Shown here in pieces: positions 12,372-23,319 of a stretch of 64,000 bases of DNA. Numbering within the stretch: the stretch's first letter is position 1; every line of letters starts with the position of its first letter. Source of the stretch: Sorex araneus. Taxonomy: Eukaryota > Chordata > Mammalia > Eulipotyphla > Soricidae. A program made the translations under genes and the position numbers. Where the stretch lies: positions 370,338,386-370,402,385 of the forward strand of contig NC_073303.1 of the NCBI RefSeq assembly GCF_027595985.1, in the 5' to 3' direction. The notes below the pieces were generated by a model. That model was given only the letters and a program-made list of their open reading frames with translations. It did not search any database and was not told the DNA's origin.

Positions 12372-15300
12372 GAGAAAGAAGGGAGGTAGGAAGGGAGGAG
12401 AGAGAAAGAGAGAAAGAAAGGAAGGAAGGAAGAAAGGAAGAAAGATAGAAAGGTAGAAAGAAAGACAGAGAAGGTACAAAGTCCTACATACACAGTGTAG
12501 AAACTAGTGTACCTGCAGGGAGTGTTTTTCTTTTCCCAGTGCTTATATTTGGAACCAGACACAGGACTCCCTCTCTCCCCCAGGGTAATCTTTTTCTCTG
12601 GTTAAGAAGTTCAGTGGTTTCCCAGGGAAATGTAACCATGACCTCTAATACCCATTGTAGGTGCTACAGTTCAGCAAGATTGGAGTCCGTGAGGCCATCC
12701 CAAAGCCTCCCCAAAACATCACTAGTTGTAAATTCATGCAGCAGGTCAAGAAGGACGATTATCCTGATGCTGTTTTTCAGGTAATTCATTTGCTCTTATT
12801 TCTTTGTAATTTTATTTCTGGAATCTTCTTCACTTAAAGCTCTAATATTAAACTGGGGGGAGAATCTAACGCAATTTTTCCCCACCCACAGAGCAAGAAC
12901 TTGGAAGGACAATCCTCTGTATCCCGCAGTCAGCCAGTAAGTCAGGGAGGAGCCTGGGTAGGGCTCGTACTTCATGAGTTTTAGGCTGAGACTGTTCTAA
13001 ATTTGATTACACAACTCTGCTATTAGTTTAACATATTACTCATTTTGAAACCACTTTAGATACTCCTAGAATACATATGTCTATTTGTAGGTTTCCATTG
13101 AGAAGAATGGATAAAGAGAAAAAAAAGGTTTTGAGAAATGGGAAAGATTATGACCATTCGTCTCACAGGAGACCACTGACCCTCAGATATTACTTTATAT
13201 GTTTTCCTATCCATATATCTATCACTGATGCATCCTTAAACTTGCCACTCATTTATCTATCCACCCATAATCCACCCATCCATCGTTCTACCCATTATCT
13301 ATCTATCAATCTATTATCTATTGCATATAGATGTTCTTTTTTTTGGTAACCCACCTTATTAATCACATACCTAAGTGATTAGAAAATGTCTTCTATACCT
13401 CTTATGAGGGGGATTTGAGCCCCACATTTCAAAGCCATACTTTGTTGATATTTCTGTTCAATTCAACCCACTGGCTTAACAAAGTTGAAACTAATCAAAG
13501 TTAGAATTGTGATGTATCACATCCATATCAAAGGTACCTACTAAGATTTCACTAAAGTACCAGGGAAAAAGAAATGTTCTGATATACTAAAAAATAATCA
13601 CATAAGACATTGTTTCGTAGTCCCGTGTTACATAAAAATATCACTTCCTCTGTCTTTAAGGCTCAGGCTGCAAATGAAATCCACTCGTCATTCCGTTCTC
13701 TCAGTTCTGCTATCAACCCATCCACCGGGGAGTACTTGCTGGAAAGCACCAATCAGCTATTTGGAGAGCAGTCTGAGAGATTCCGGAAAGTAAGTGAAAC
13801 CGAACACTAGAGTGACGGTTCCCCTCTTGAGCTCCCTTCCAGAGCTGTCTCCAGGCAAGCGCCCTTCTTGCAGTACTCTCCAGGCTCAACACTCCCCTCT
13901 CGGATTCATCACACAAGTGATTAATTCTGCACAGGTTCCTTGCTGCAAAATTTTCCTTTGTAGAGCAGTAAATTCGAAGACTACAAATGAGTTTCAGAGC
14001 CACTCTGGAAGCTTCCCTGGCCCCACTCCCCTCTTACTCAGGGTCTGTAAAGAAAAGAGCAGGAAGGCAGCCGGGTAAAGGGCCTCTGAGCTCTGCCAAT
14101 CTGCACCCTGATCTCTTACAACTTTCACAGTCCCCAGAGCCAAGCTTTTGGGTCTCCACCTTGATAAGAAGCCTAGAATTTATAATCATACCAAGATTTG
14201 CTCACTGTGTATGTAACATTTATTGTTTTCTTTGCTATTAAGGAATACTTGGAGCTCTCTAAGAAATATTACTCTGCAGAAATCCAGGCAGTTGACTTCC
14301 TAAAGTGTTCAGAAGAAGCCAGAAAAAAAATTAATTCCTGGGTCAAGACTCAAACAAAAGGTAAGATAAAGGGAGTATTTTTAGATTTTTACAACTAGAA
14401 AATTCTTGTTTATAGTTTAAAACCATTTAAACTTTACCTTTATGCCCCTAAAAATTCATTCAACCCATCTATTTTGTTGATATAATATTACTTGCTTAGC
14501 CTACAGATGTTTTAAGTTAGAAAAAAATTAATTGAAGTCTACTCATACAAGTCCTGTGTTCAGTGCTTGCATAACATAACTTGGATATATTTCCTGAGAA
14601 TTGAACACAGAGGATGCAAATATTTTACAACATGGGGAATATCACAATTCGCTGTTCACTGTTACAGAAACAAAGGAGAAAACTTTGACCTTCAATGGAG
14701 TAAATGCTGCGACCTCTGAGGAGGGAAGGGCAATATTTACTCCCGTTTCCCTTTCACCAACCTCTACTGTCAATCCTCAGTCTCTGCTTCATTTTTCCTT
14801 GATTGTCGAGACCATGTCTACCATTGTAATTCATGTCCTTAATATTATTGGCTCCTACCTTTATTTGCACTTTTTACAAGGAATCAAACTTAAATCATCC
14901 ACTCATTATTATTGTACTCAATCCTCAAATGAACATATGTTTATATATAAATATATATACACAAATATATATAACTATATATGTATTATATACTATATAT
15001 AATACATATACATAATTCACTATATATAATTCATTATATACCACATATGAAGAGGAGGATAAAAATGGTAGACATAGAATTCAGACCTTACAATTTCGGG
15101 TTAGAGGATGATCGAAAATTATCATGAAGTGTTGACTGTGGAAGGGAGCGACTCAATATGGAAGAACATAACTGCCTGCCTCTAGGGCTCTGGGAGAGGA
15201 GACTCCTGAAAGGCTTTTGTAGTGATGAAGAGAATATGTTGCTGCTGGTCATAGATCTGGACCGAGTCCAAATTGAAGCACATAGATGGGCAAGATCCAG

Positions 15301-18300
15301 CGGAGAGAGACTTTGCTCATGGAGGAGAGGAATGGAGTGTGGCTGGTCCAAAGTGTGGAATGCTCATGGGAGGAGATGATGCTAAAGACATGAAGTGGCA
15401 CACTTATTATTAAATCATAGTCACAGTTACAAAAGGCCCTAGTGACTTCCTACTGTTCTTAGAGAAGGAAGAAGGTCTGAATCTTGCCTTCTGAGTTCTT
15501 AATAATACAACACACCCTTCGTGATACTCATGGAAGATCAGGGCTCTCTCCTGGGCCCCGGTAAGTGCAATATGTGCATAGGTACCTCCTGACTCCCTTC
15601 GATTCACTCATAAATTCAGAGTGTTAGTGGCAGCCCAAGTGCTGGGGGTCCCTTCTACAGGCCATGTCAAGATCTCGCTCTCTTTTCTTGACTTTTCAAG
15701 TGCTTTGACCTCATGACTCATGTCAATGATTGACATATTTGGCTCTGAAATATCATTGAACTGACTTCATTTAGTTGCTTTGTAATATCCTCTAGCATAT
15801 AATTACTTGAGAGGAAGGCCAAAGTGATATACTTTTCCTGTGTCTTCACACAATTTAGTATAGTCTTTGGTTGCATAGAAAATAATTCTTCAAAATTTTC
15901 AAGTACAACTATGGGTATTGAATAAACACTTGATGACAACAATATGTCAATGGATCACCTTGAGAAAGAAATAGAGATTATTATGCACATATACTTCATA
16001 ATAATCAAAGCCACAATGCCATAAAACATTTCATTAGGTGTTTTATAAATTTGGGCATTGTTAGGATTGGAACATTCTTTTATTCAAAGTTACCATTTTG
16101 TCGCTGTAGACTGAATTCCTGAAGGGATTTTTCTGATTCAGCCAAAATCTCAAATTTTTTTCCTATTAATTAGTGATAATGAAGGCTCCATAGACAACCT
16201 CTGTCATCACCCAAAGGAGGTAACTAAATAAGGACCTTGTTGGGGTTAGGAAGACTAACCTGGCCTGAGGAGTGTGCTCTAGAATATACAGTGAGATATA
16301 CTCAGAAAGAACCGAACTTTAAGCTTGATATATCTCTTACTGCCCTCATACAAAATGACATTGCTAGAAATAATAGAAGTAAATTTACTATAAATATTTA
16401 AGTGGACTGACAAGCTATCAAGAATCTATTGTCCACATGGGAGAGCCTTGCAAGCTCCCCATGGCATATTCATATCCCAAATACAATAAAATATATATAC
16501 ATACCTCTTGGAGAGCCCGGCAAGCTACCGAGAGTATCCCGCCCACATGGCAGAGCCTGGCAAGCTACCTGTGGCGTATTCAGTATGTCCAAAACAGTAA
16601 CAATAGGTCTCATTCCCCTGGCCCTGAAAGAGCCTCCAAACATTGGGAAAGATGAGTAAGAAGAGGCTGCTAAAATCTCAGGGCTGGGATGAATGGAGAT
16701 GTTACTGGTGCCCCCTCGAGTAAATCGACAAACAGCGGGATGACAGTGATACAGTGATTCATAAATTAGAATTATTAATTAGATATTTTAAAATCTTGGT
16801 AGCAAAACTAGATTTCCATTTGACTTTTATGTTTAAAGCTTTGTTTCAGTACTCATTTGACAACCTGGTTTCTTATTTGCAATAATGAAGAAAAGTCACA
16901 TTGAACTAAGAAATTTTATAGAATTAAAAAATATTTCCATTGCTTTAGTTCTTCACATCTACTATGGATTTATAAATTATTTCTAAAATATAGACAAACC
17001 ACTGACTCAGAGGAAGCAGTGGACAAGAAAATTAAAGGAAGTGAAGGTAAAACAAAAGTCCCAAATTAAAGAGAGAGGGGGACATTTTGCTCTTCAAGAA
17101 CACAGTGAGGGCTGGAGTGATAGCTCAGCGGGTAGGGCATTTGCCTTGCACACTGCTGACCCGGGTTCGATCTCCAGCATCCCGTATGGTCCCCTGAGCA
17201 CTGCCAGGGGAAATTCTTGAGTGCAGAGCCAGGAGTAACCCCCGTGCATTGCCAGGTGTGATCCAAAAAGCAGAAAAAAAAAGAACATAATGAATTGTTT
17301 TTCTCTTTAAGCATTGTGGTGAAGGGCAGAAAACCACTTGCTTGTATGGCCAGAATGCCAAGTATCATTTAAGCTGTTTTTTTTTAACCAAATCTTATAA
17401 TAACTTGAGAGAATTTTCCAGAGTTTTTGTTGTTGTTGTTATTGTTGTTCTGATAAAATACTAGTTTTATCTAGCACAACAAAGCAAAATGAAACAGCAA
17501 TAGATTTTTTTTAATTGAATCACCGTAAGAACAGTTACAAAGCTTTCAGGATCAAGTCTCAGTCATACAATGACCAAACACTCATCCCTTCACCAGTGCA
17601 CATGTTCCACCACCAAGAACCCCAGTATTACTCCACACACACACTCCCTCCTGCCTCTGTGGCAGATGATTTTCACTTTACTCTCTCTCTCTTCACTTTG
17701 ATTACATTCAGTTTTCGACAGAAAACCCACTATCATTATTTGGAGTTTTCCCCCCTACAATCAGACCTGTCAAAAGGGCATAATTAGATCATATGTTTTC
17801 TATTGCTGATAACAAAGAGCATATGATGTTGTACGGTCCCAAAAGCGGCCACTCAGTTTTGGGATTCTGGTATTTTAGCAATTTAGTCCAGAGGTATTTC
17901 TGCCAGCAGACACTGCATTCTGAGATTGGTTTGTGTGCCTCTGGGATCATGGAAAAACAGCAATATATTTAAATAATAACCAAGAGTGTTATTGTCCAGG
18001 AAATTATATAGAAAAAAGAGATGAAGTTAGAGTAAACGATGTTTCCGTCAGATTCCTATATCTGCCAGCAGGATGGAAAGGTGGTGATGACAGAGATGGA
18101 ATTCTCACGAGTTTATGGCATTGTGACTTTGAACAGACTACTAACCTCTCTCTCTCACCATGGCATTCTTTCATATAAAAGGACACAAAGATATTTCACT
18201 TAATAGAGCAGTAGATAAAATAGTGTATGTAGTGGTCAAAACAGAGAGTTTTTTTTCCCTATAAATGACCAGTTTATTAAACTAACCTAAATAATCTATC

Positions 18301-20971
18301 ACATGAAGACAATCATGAGAATGTTCTCTGGCTCCATTATTTACTTTCTCTCATGTCACAGTACTTTGTATTATTCACTTTTATTCTAGAACATCATTTT
18401 ACAATTGATGTTGAATGTGTCCTCAAATTTTCCAAGTGTCTTCTAGAACTATCTTTATTTCCTCACAGATCTTTTGAATCTGTGCTACTCCTAGAAAAGT
18501 TAGTACAACTTCCAGAAATAAATTTCTAATCAGTGTACAGGTTATCTGATCAGATCTAGAAGGTGCTATAAATGAAGGCACTATTATTTTCCTTAAAGAT
18601 GATCTATCACTCTTTCCAATAAAATTGCTTCATATAACTATAAAGCTTTGATAAAAATGTACCAATGGGGGGGGAATGTAACAAAGAAACTGAAAATATC
18701 CTTTTTCAAGGGCAGAACTTTAAATGCATTTACTCATTTACTTTGCAAACCTGAGAAATTGAGTCTGTTTTTCCCAGTACTTTACATCAAGAACATGACT
18801 TATGATAAAAACTGAACATCTCTGTCACTGTCATCCCATTGCTCATTGATTTGCTTCAGTGGACACCAGTAATGTCTCCATTGTGAGATTTGTTGTTACT
18901 GTTTTTGGCATATAGAATATGCCACAGGTAGCTTCCTAGGCTCTGCCGTGTAAGCAAGACACTCTTGGTAGCTTGCCGGCTCTCCCAGAGGGGCAGAGGA
19001 ATAGAACTCAACTCACCCATATGCAAGGCAAATGCCTTACCCGCTGGGCTATCGCTCCAGTCCTCTGTAGAGTTTGAGAAACGCTGAGTTTGATGGTGAC
19101 TCAAAATGTTTGAGAAAAATATGGAGATCACAGTTCTTGGTCGTGAACCATAAATATGTATCATATCTTCTGTAGGCAAAATTCCCAACTTACTACCTGA
19201 AGGTTCTGTTGATGGAGATACCAAGATGGTGCTCGTGAATACTATTTACTTCAAAGGAAAGTGGAGAACTCCATTTCAGAAGAAGCTGAACGGGCTTTAT
19301 CCTTTCCATGTGACCTCGGTATGAGCCAACAAGAAGACAATTCTTAGCAGAGTTTAGAGCCTTAAACAAAACAGAAAAAGAAAAAGCATGGGTCACTAAT
19401 TGATGTTCTTACAAACTTGCTAGTTGTAAGTTATGCATGCAAAACAGTTGCTTCTTTCAAGCTACTTATGTTAGATGACAAATCCATTCAATGGTAAAGA
19501 TCACAGGCTTTGTCTTTTCACAATCCTGGCCTCAAAAGTCGACTTTTCCTCTTACCAGCTGCTCATCTTTCACGTATTCCAATTTTAATCTATAAAATTG
19601 GGATACTGATAATATATAGCTCAAAACATTGTTGTAAGAATTCATCAGGATTTCTTGAGATTCTTGGCCCCCAGGAGGCACTGAAATATATTTTTATTAT
19701 AATTTTATAAATAATGGGTATAACTTTCCAACTATTATGAAGTTGTTTTAAGGGTATAAAATCAGAGTTGTTTTAAGGGTATAAAATGATTATTTTGTTG
19801 ATTTTGTTTGGTTAGGGGATGCATTCTGGGTACTTGGGGACTCTTCTTAATTCTGTGCTTAGGGGTAGATCTCAGTGCTGCTTGGGGACCCTTGTGTACT
19901 AGGAACTGAACCCATAACAAAAGAACGTGATCCAGCCTTTTGAGCTTTCTCCCTGCCCCCTATTTCACTGATTTTAAAGAAATAGCTATTCAACGCTACA
20001 ACAGAATCCATTGTCTTATGCATATCATTGTAAATCTCTTAACATCTTGGTATCAGCTTTCATATTTGACTTTTAATAATCCTAGACTCAGAGCAAACCT
20101 GTGCATATGATGCACTTGCGTGAGAAGCTGAACATTGGCTACATAAGAGACCTAAAGACCCAGATTCTAGAGCTCCCTTATGCTGGAGACGTCAGCATGT
20201 TCCTCTTGCTCCCGGATAAAACAGGAGAGTCATCTACTGGCCTGGAGTTGGTAAGGCACCCTGATTTCAGTTGCTTTAAATCTGGACCCCACTTTACCTT
20301 TCTTGATGGACATGTCTGTAACTTGGGAAATGATAGGAAATTTCAGCTGGTTGGTAATAAACTTGGCCTGACTCAAGACTTTATTCAGGATCCTCAACAT
20401 ATGTCCCCCCTGCAGCCTTCTTGCACACATGTTGCTAATTAATTGCATTTCCATTCCACCCACCATAGAGTCAAGTTAGTGATTCTCAACATTAGAGTTC
20501 AGTGTCATGGTTTTCCTTTGGTCATCACTCATATGTTTTGCTATCTCTTTATTTTTGGCATTATAGTTGGAAAGTGAAATAACTTTCGACAAATTCAACA
20601 AGTGGACGAGCAAAAGCACAATGACTGAAGATGACGTTGAGGTGTTCATCCCTAAGTTCCGACTGGAAGAGAGTTATGAACTCAAACCCATACTGAGAAG
20701 CCTGGGGATGAAGGACGCCTTCGCCAAAGGCCAGGCCAATTTCTCAGGGATGTCAGAAGGGAATGAGCTATTTCTGTCTGAAGTGTTCCACAAAGCCATC
20801 GTGGATGTCAATGAGGAGGGCACTGAGGCAGCTGGTGGCACTGGTGGAGTTATGACAGGAAGAACTGGCCATGGAGGGCCACAGTTTGTGGCAGACCACC
20901 CTTTCCTCTTCTTTATTATGCACAAGAAAACCAAGAACATCCTCTTTATGGGTAGATTTGCCTCACCCTAG
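9793..20971 (+). CDS. SERPINB2: SERPINB2, plasminogen activator inhibitor 2 (seven coding exons)
   Basis: Clade B serpin that traps urokinase and tissue plasminogen activators and also has intracellular roles; mostly cytosolic, partly secreted, without a cleaved signal peptide. Coding exons are 9793-9960, 12661-12780, 13661-13789, 14243-14360, 19176-19318, 20086-20250 and 20567-20971, giving 415 residues, the human length. The extended C-D loop (exon 3, 40 residues) is diagnostic, and the reactive loop keeps [11 protein letters not shown] with P1 Arg380. Cys79 and Cys161 are the only cysteines; human positions 5, 145 and 405 are replaced. Gln83 and Gln84 remain but Gln86 is Lys. The hinge has Gly at P10. 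Sequons at Asn75 and Asn339 persist; Asn115 is followed by Pro. Intron 2 seems to start with GC. No frameshift or early stop, so probably functional. Confidence 0.97.
11505..11600 (+). mobile_element. MIR fragment
   Basis: GAGACTCTGCCACTTAGTATGTG and the following TTATCTTCTCTGAGACTT follow the sense MIR order. Confidence 0.55.
11871..12475. repeat. Polypurine (GAAA)n/(GGAA)n tract, about 600 bp
   Basis: Almost pure purine on the + strand within SERPINB2 intron 2, mixing GAAA, GGAA and GA units. A segment containing GGGAGGTAGGAAGGGAG at 12231 recurs at 12381, so a 150-bp block was duplicated inside the tract. Long open frames across it (Lys/Glu/Arg-rich on +, Ser/Phe/Leu-rich on -) are artefacts of the repeat. 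Confidence 0.95.
12661..12780 (+). CDS. SERPINB2: SERPINB2 exon 3 (C-D loop)
   Basis: Acceptor TTGTAG and donor GTAATT flank 120 nt, residues 57-96. It starts VLQFSKIG and contains Asn75 (NIT sequon), Cys79, Gln83 and Gln84. Human Gln86 is Lys here. The 40-residue loop length equals human PAI-2 and exceeds that of SERPINB10 (22 residues). Confidence 0.95.
13195..13325. repeat. Degenerate tetranucleotide repeat (ATCT/ATCC)
   Basis: Repeated ATCT, ATCC and ACCC words over about 130 bp in SERPINB2 intron 3. Confidence 0.7.
13661..13789 (+). CDS. SERPINB2: SERPINB2 exon 4
   Basis: 129 nt, residues 97-139, from [11 protein letters not shown] to ERFRK. Acceptor CTTTAAG, donor GTAAGT. The human Asn115 sequon is NPS here and cannot be glycosylated. 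Confidence 0.95.
14243..14360 (+). CDS. SERPINB2: SERPINB2 exon 5
   Basis: 118 nt starting [10 protein letters not shown] and ending in phase 1 within a Gly codon, as in SERPINB10 exon 5. Human Cys145 is Ser; Cys161 is kept. Donor GTAAGA. Confidence 0.95.
14935..15050. repeat. AT-rich (TA)n-like region
   Basis: TATA/ATATAC words over about 115 bp in SERPINB2 intron 5. Confidence 0.8.
16433..16765 (+). mobile_element. SOR-type SINE (B body, long form)
   Basis: B-body words (GGCAAGCTACCGAGAGTATC, CAAATCGACAAACAGC) plus an extra block of about 90 bp containing CCTGAAAGAGCCTCC and CTAAAATCTCAGGGCTGGG. It ends ATGACAGTGATACAGTGATT. The left end is rearranged, with a partly repeated CAAGCT segment. 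Confidence 0.85.
17108..17282 (+). mobile_element. SOR-type SINE (A body), near full length
   Basis: GGCTGGAGTGATAGCTCAGC head with B box GGGTTCGATC, A body through AGGTGTGATCC, and an A-rich tail. Confidence 0.9.
17507..17800 (-). mobile_element. L1-like 3' end, subfamily I
   Basis: A T-run at the left followed by TTGAATCACCGTAAGAACAG and CTCAGTCATACAATG; on the - strand this ends in CAATTAAAA and A. It shares its body with the element at 38.2 kb and is more distantly related to the copies at 47.0, 51.7 and 59.4 kb. Confidence 0.7.
18822..19063 (-). mobile_element. SOR-type SINE (B body)
   Basis: Reverse copy from TGTCACTGTCATCCC to CTATCGCTCCAGTCC, ending about 110 bp before SERPINB2 exon 6. 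Confidence 0.9.
19176..19318 (+). CDS. SERPINB2: SERPINB2 exon 6
   Basis: 143 nt after acceptor TCTGTAG, completing the split Gly codon and reading [18 protein letters not shown] to HVTS. Donor GTATGA. Equal in length to SERPINB10 exon 6. Confidence 0.95.
19502..19665 (+). mobile_element. MIR fragment
   Basis: CAATCCTGGCCTC, CTTACCAGCTGC, CTATAAAATTGGGATACTG and ATTGTTGTAAGAATTCATC occur in the order of sense MIR. Confidence 0.6.
19738..19788. repeat. 25-bp tandem duplication
   Basis: GTTGTTTTAAGGGTATAAAAT is present twice in direct succession in SERPINB2 intron 6. Confidence 0.85.
20086..20250 (+). CDS. SERPINB2: SERPINB2 exon 7
   Basis: 165 nt, residues 227-281, starting [15 protein letters not shown] and ending STGLEL. 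Acceptor CCTAG, donor GTAAGG. The 55-residue length equals the human exon. Confidence 0.95.
20567..20971 (+). CDS. SERPINB2: SERPINB2 exon 8 (reactive centre loop and C-terminus)
   Basis: 405 coding nt, residues 282-415, with TAG at 20969-20971. It carries Asn339 (NFS sequon) and the hinge EEGTEAAGG, where P10 is Gly; then VMTGR with P1 Arg380 and TGHGGP on the primed side. Human Cys405 is Asn. The C-terminus ends GRFASP. Confidence 0.97.
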   Translation: MESEITFDKFNKWTSKSTMTEDDVEVFIPKFRLEESYELKPILRSLGMKDAFAKGQANFSGMSEGNELFLSEVFHKAIVDVNEEGTEAAGGTGGVMTGRTGHGGPQFVADHPFLFFIMHKKTKNILFMGRFASP

Positions 20972-21234
20972 AGTGAAAGGCCTCTTTTTACATGAAGTTT
21001 GAAGTCCAAGTTATAAGCTTCAGTCATAATATGCCAAATATTTGTAGGTATTTTCTACAAATTTGTTTGTTTTTTCTGAACAACTTTTATTTCAAACTAA
21101 TATAAATATAGATATAGGTAGGTAGTTGTCATTGTTGCATTAAAACTATTAACTGTATCATCCCCCAATAATATTATGGCTAATTTAGTTGTTCTGTATT
21201 ACTAGTTTGCCTTATTGAATACACCTTTACTGCT

Positions 21235-21243
21235 TTATTTATT
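21235..21243 (+). promoter_or_regulatory. SERPINB2: AU-rich element nonamer
   Basis: TTATTTATT lies 264 nt after the stop codon in the 3' UTR. The human PAI-2 transcript has a functional AU-rich nonamer of this type that promotes mRNA decay; the identity and position suggest the same control here. Confidence 0.7.
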
Positions 21244-21485
21244 ATTTTATATAATATTTAACTCTTTCTTCACTGTATTTAATGTAACTAACTTTTAATG
21301 TAAAAGTTGTAGAATCAAGAGATCATTATTTTTCTATCTATAGAGATGCATTTAGTTATTCTAATAATGAAGGATGAGGTTTCCTTCCAGACCTTTGATA
21401 ATAAACACCTAGAAGAAAACATTGAACAACAGGCATATATATATATACACACATATATATGTATCTATGTATATATCTACATATC

Positions 21486-21724
21486 ACTAGAGCGATAGCA
21501 CACTGGGTGGGGCATTTGCTTTGAACGAGGCTGACCCGGGTTCGATTCCTATGTCCCTCTTGGAGAGCCCAGCAAGCCCACTCACACAGCAGAGCCTGGC
21601 AAGCTACCCATGGTATATTCAATATGCCAAAAACAGTAACAAGTCTCACAATGGAGACATTACTGGTGCCCTCTCGAGCAAATCGATGAACAATGGGACA
21701 ACAGTGCAGTGTTACAGTGCTACA
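21486..21724 (+). mobile_element. SOR-type SINE (B body) inside SERPINB2 3' UTR
   Basis: Head GAGCGATAGCAC with GGGTTCGATTCC, then B-body words to CAGTGTTACAGTGCTAC. It lies in sense orientation between the AU-rich nonamer and the distal poly(A) signals. Confidence 0.9.
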
Positions 21725-21833
21725 TATCACTGTCTACATATCCATATCTACATATATATGTATATATATAGTGTCCATTTGTAGCATTGTGTATCAAATA
21801 GATTTGTCTGTAAATTTGCAAATTCTTGTGTAA

Positions 21834-21856
21834 AATAAAAAATATATATAAATAAA
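21834..21856 (+). terminator. SERPINB2: Candidate poly(A) signals of SERPINB2
   Basis: AATAAA at 21834-21839 and 21851-21856, followed by a T/GT-rich stretch near 21886. An alternative AATAAA is at 21400-21405. Confidence 0.55.
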
Positions 21857-23319
21857 CATGCTTCAATTAAAAACATGTTTGTTATCTTTTTCCTTAAGTC
21901 TTCAGATCGTAAACATTGGCATGACATGTCCTGGGTTCCCAGGATTTAGGGATCTTGATTCTACTTGTGGAATCCTCTTCCCTAATAAAGGAGCAAAGGG
22001 GATAATGAGCTCTATTACATGGTCCCAGGTAGGAGCAGGAGCATAAGGTTGTTAAATAGTGGTTCAGAGATACTTTCTTATTGCAGCAAGAGGCATAGAA
22101 ATTCAGAAGAAACATATGAGTCAGACCTGTGGGAACACCATGATTAAACTTTGAGGATGTTAGAAGTAAGCACTTAGCTCAGTCCAGTGGTCCAGAATCA
22201 AGAAAGGTCAAAGGTGCGGAGTTCAGAGGTCTGGAGATGTAGCACTTGCAAGAGTTGGTGGGGGACATATGAGGTCACTTCTGTCAGACTTCAAATACAA
22301 ATAGTGCTGAATATTTTGGAGTGGACCATAATTTGTATCCTGACTACTGAGGCAGATATGAAACTGTGTAGAGAGTGTGGGGAAGGAAGAGGGGTTCTAG
22401 ACTAATTGCAGAGTCCGGCTGAGGAAGTGGTTGGATTCTGGGGAACGTGCCCCAGGTACCACACTCCCTTTGATGGAAGGTAGATATAGGCTCATTGGAA
22501 CAAGGTGCTAAGGAGGAGCATCAAGACCTTGTTCTAATAATTCCAACGGTTAAAGCTCATCTCAACATAGACCGGAGTCTGAGGCCTTTGAGCTCCAGGT
22601 TCCTTTTGTTGTAAGCACTTTGTGCTTTCCTGAAGTTGCTATGATGGTTACATGAATTCAGACCTAGCCAACAGTTAAATAATCTCTAGCATATATTTTA
22701 TTAACAAATATTAGTGATGATGATTATTATCTAAGTCAATGACAAAACATTTTTTATGTCAAATGGTCAATATAGAATCCTAGAAAATTAACTCTGTTCA
22801 TTTTTAAGGTTCGAATGTTAAAGGTATGTTTCCTTTAATCAGATATTCTTGAAAAGGAGGGACTCTCACCTTCACATTCTACTACTTTTAGCTTTATATT
22901 CCTATGCATATAACTGAGTCTGCCGGGTGACAAATAGCATTTTTCTAAATCATTGCAATTCTTAAAATATCCACGTTGTATTTCCATTATTGAGGTAGAA
23001 TCTGTATATAGACTCATTATTTGAAACGCTTTTGAGCACTCAGGGATTTGACTTGATTGTATCCGGAGCCAAATTTGCTCTTTGCTGCTGATGAGCAGAG
23101 TTTTTTCCCCATCTGGAAACTTGTCTCTTGCTCTATCCTGGGAAACTTTCTGCCAGCTGCTTTCGTGAGTAGAATGCTGTGTGCCCTCTGCATTATGTTG
23201 AAAAATGTTGAAACTCTTATCCCCATTATAACTATACTTAGCGATGGGTTCTTAAGGAGATAATTAGGCTGAGATTGGGTCATAGAGGTAGAATCCCCAT
23301 GATGTAATCCATACCCTTA

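Larger units (their letters stand above)
14361..19175 (+). other. SERPINB2: SERPINB2 intron 5
   Basis: The largest SERPINB2 coding-region intron (4.8 kb). It contains an AT-rich tract, a long-form B-body SINE (16.4 kb), an A-body SINE (17.1 kb), an L1-like 3' end (17.5 kb) and a B-body SINE directly before exon 6. The open frame at 15158-15379 has no recognisable homology. Confidence 0.8.
20972..21870 (+). other. SERPINB2: SERPINB2 3' UTR
   Basis: The region from the stop to the paired poly(A) signals at 21834 and 21851. It contains an AU-rich nonamer and an inserted SINE. The exact 3' end is inferred. An earlier AATAAA at 21400 lies before the SINE and could give a shorter form. Confidence 0.6.

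Noticed and set aside
11789-12562. Long open frames of Ser/Phe/Leu (257 aa on the - strand) and Lys/Glu/Arg repeats (+ strand)
   Set aside because: They are translations of the (GAAA)n/(GGAA)n tract inside an intron; multiples of a 4-bp unit stay open in all frames.
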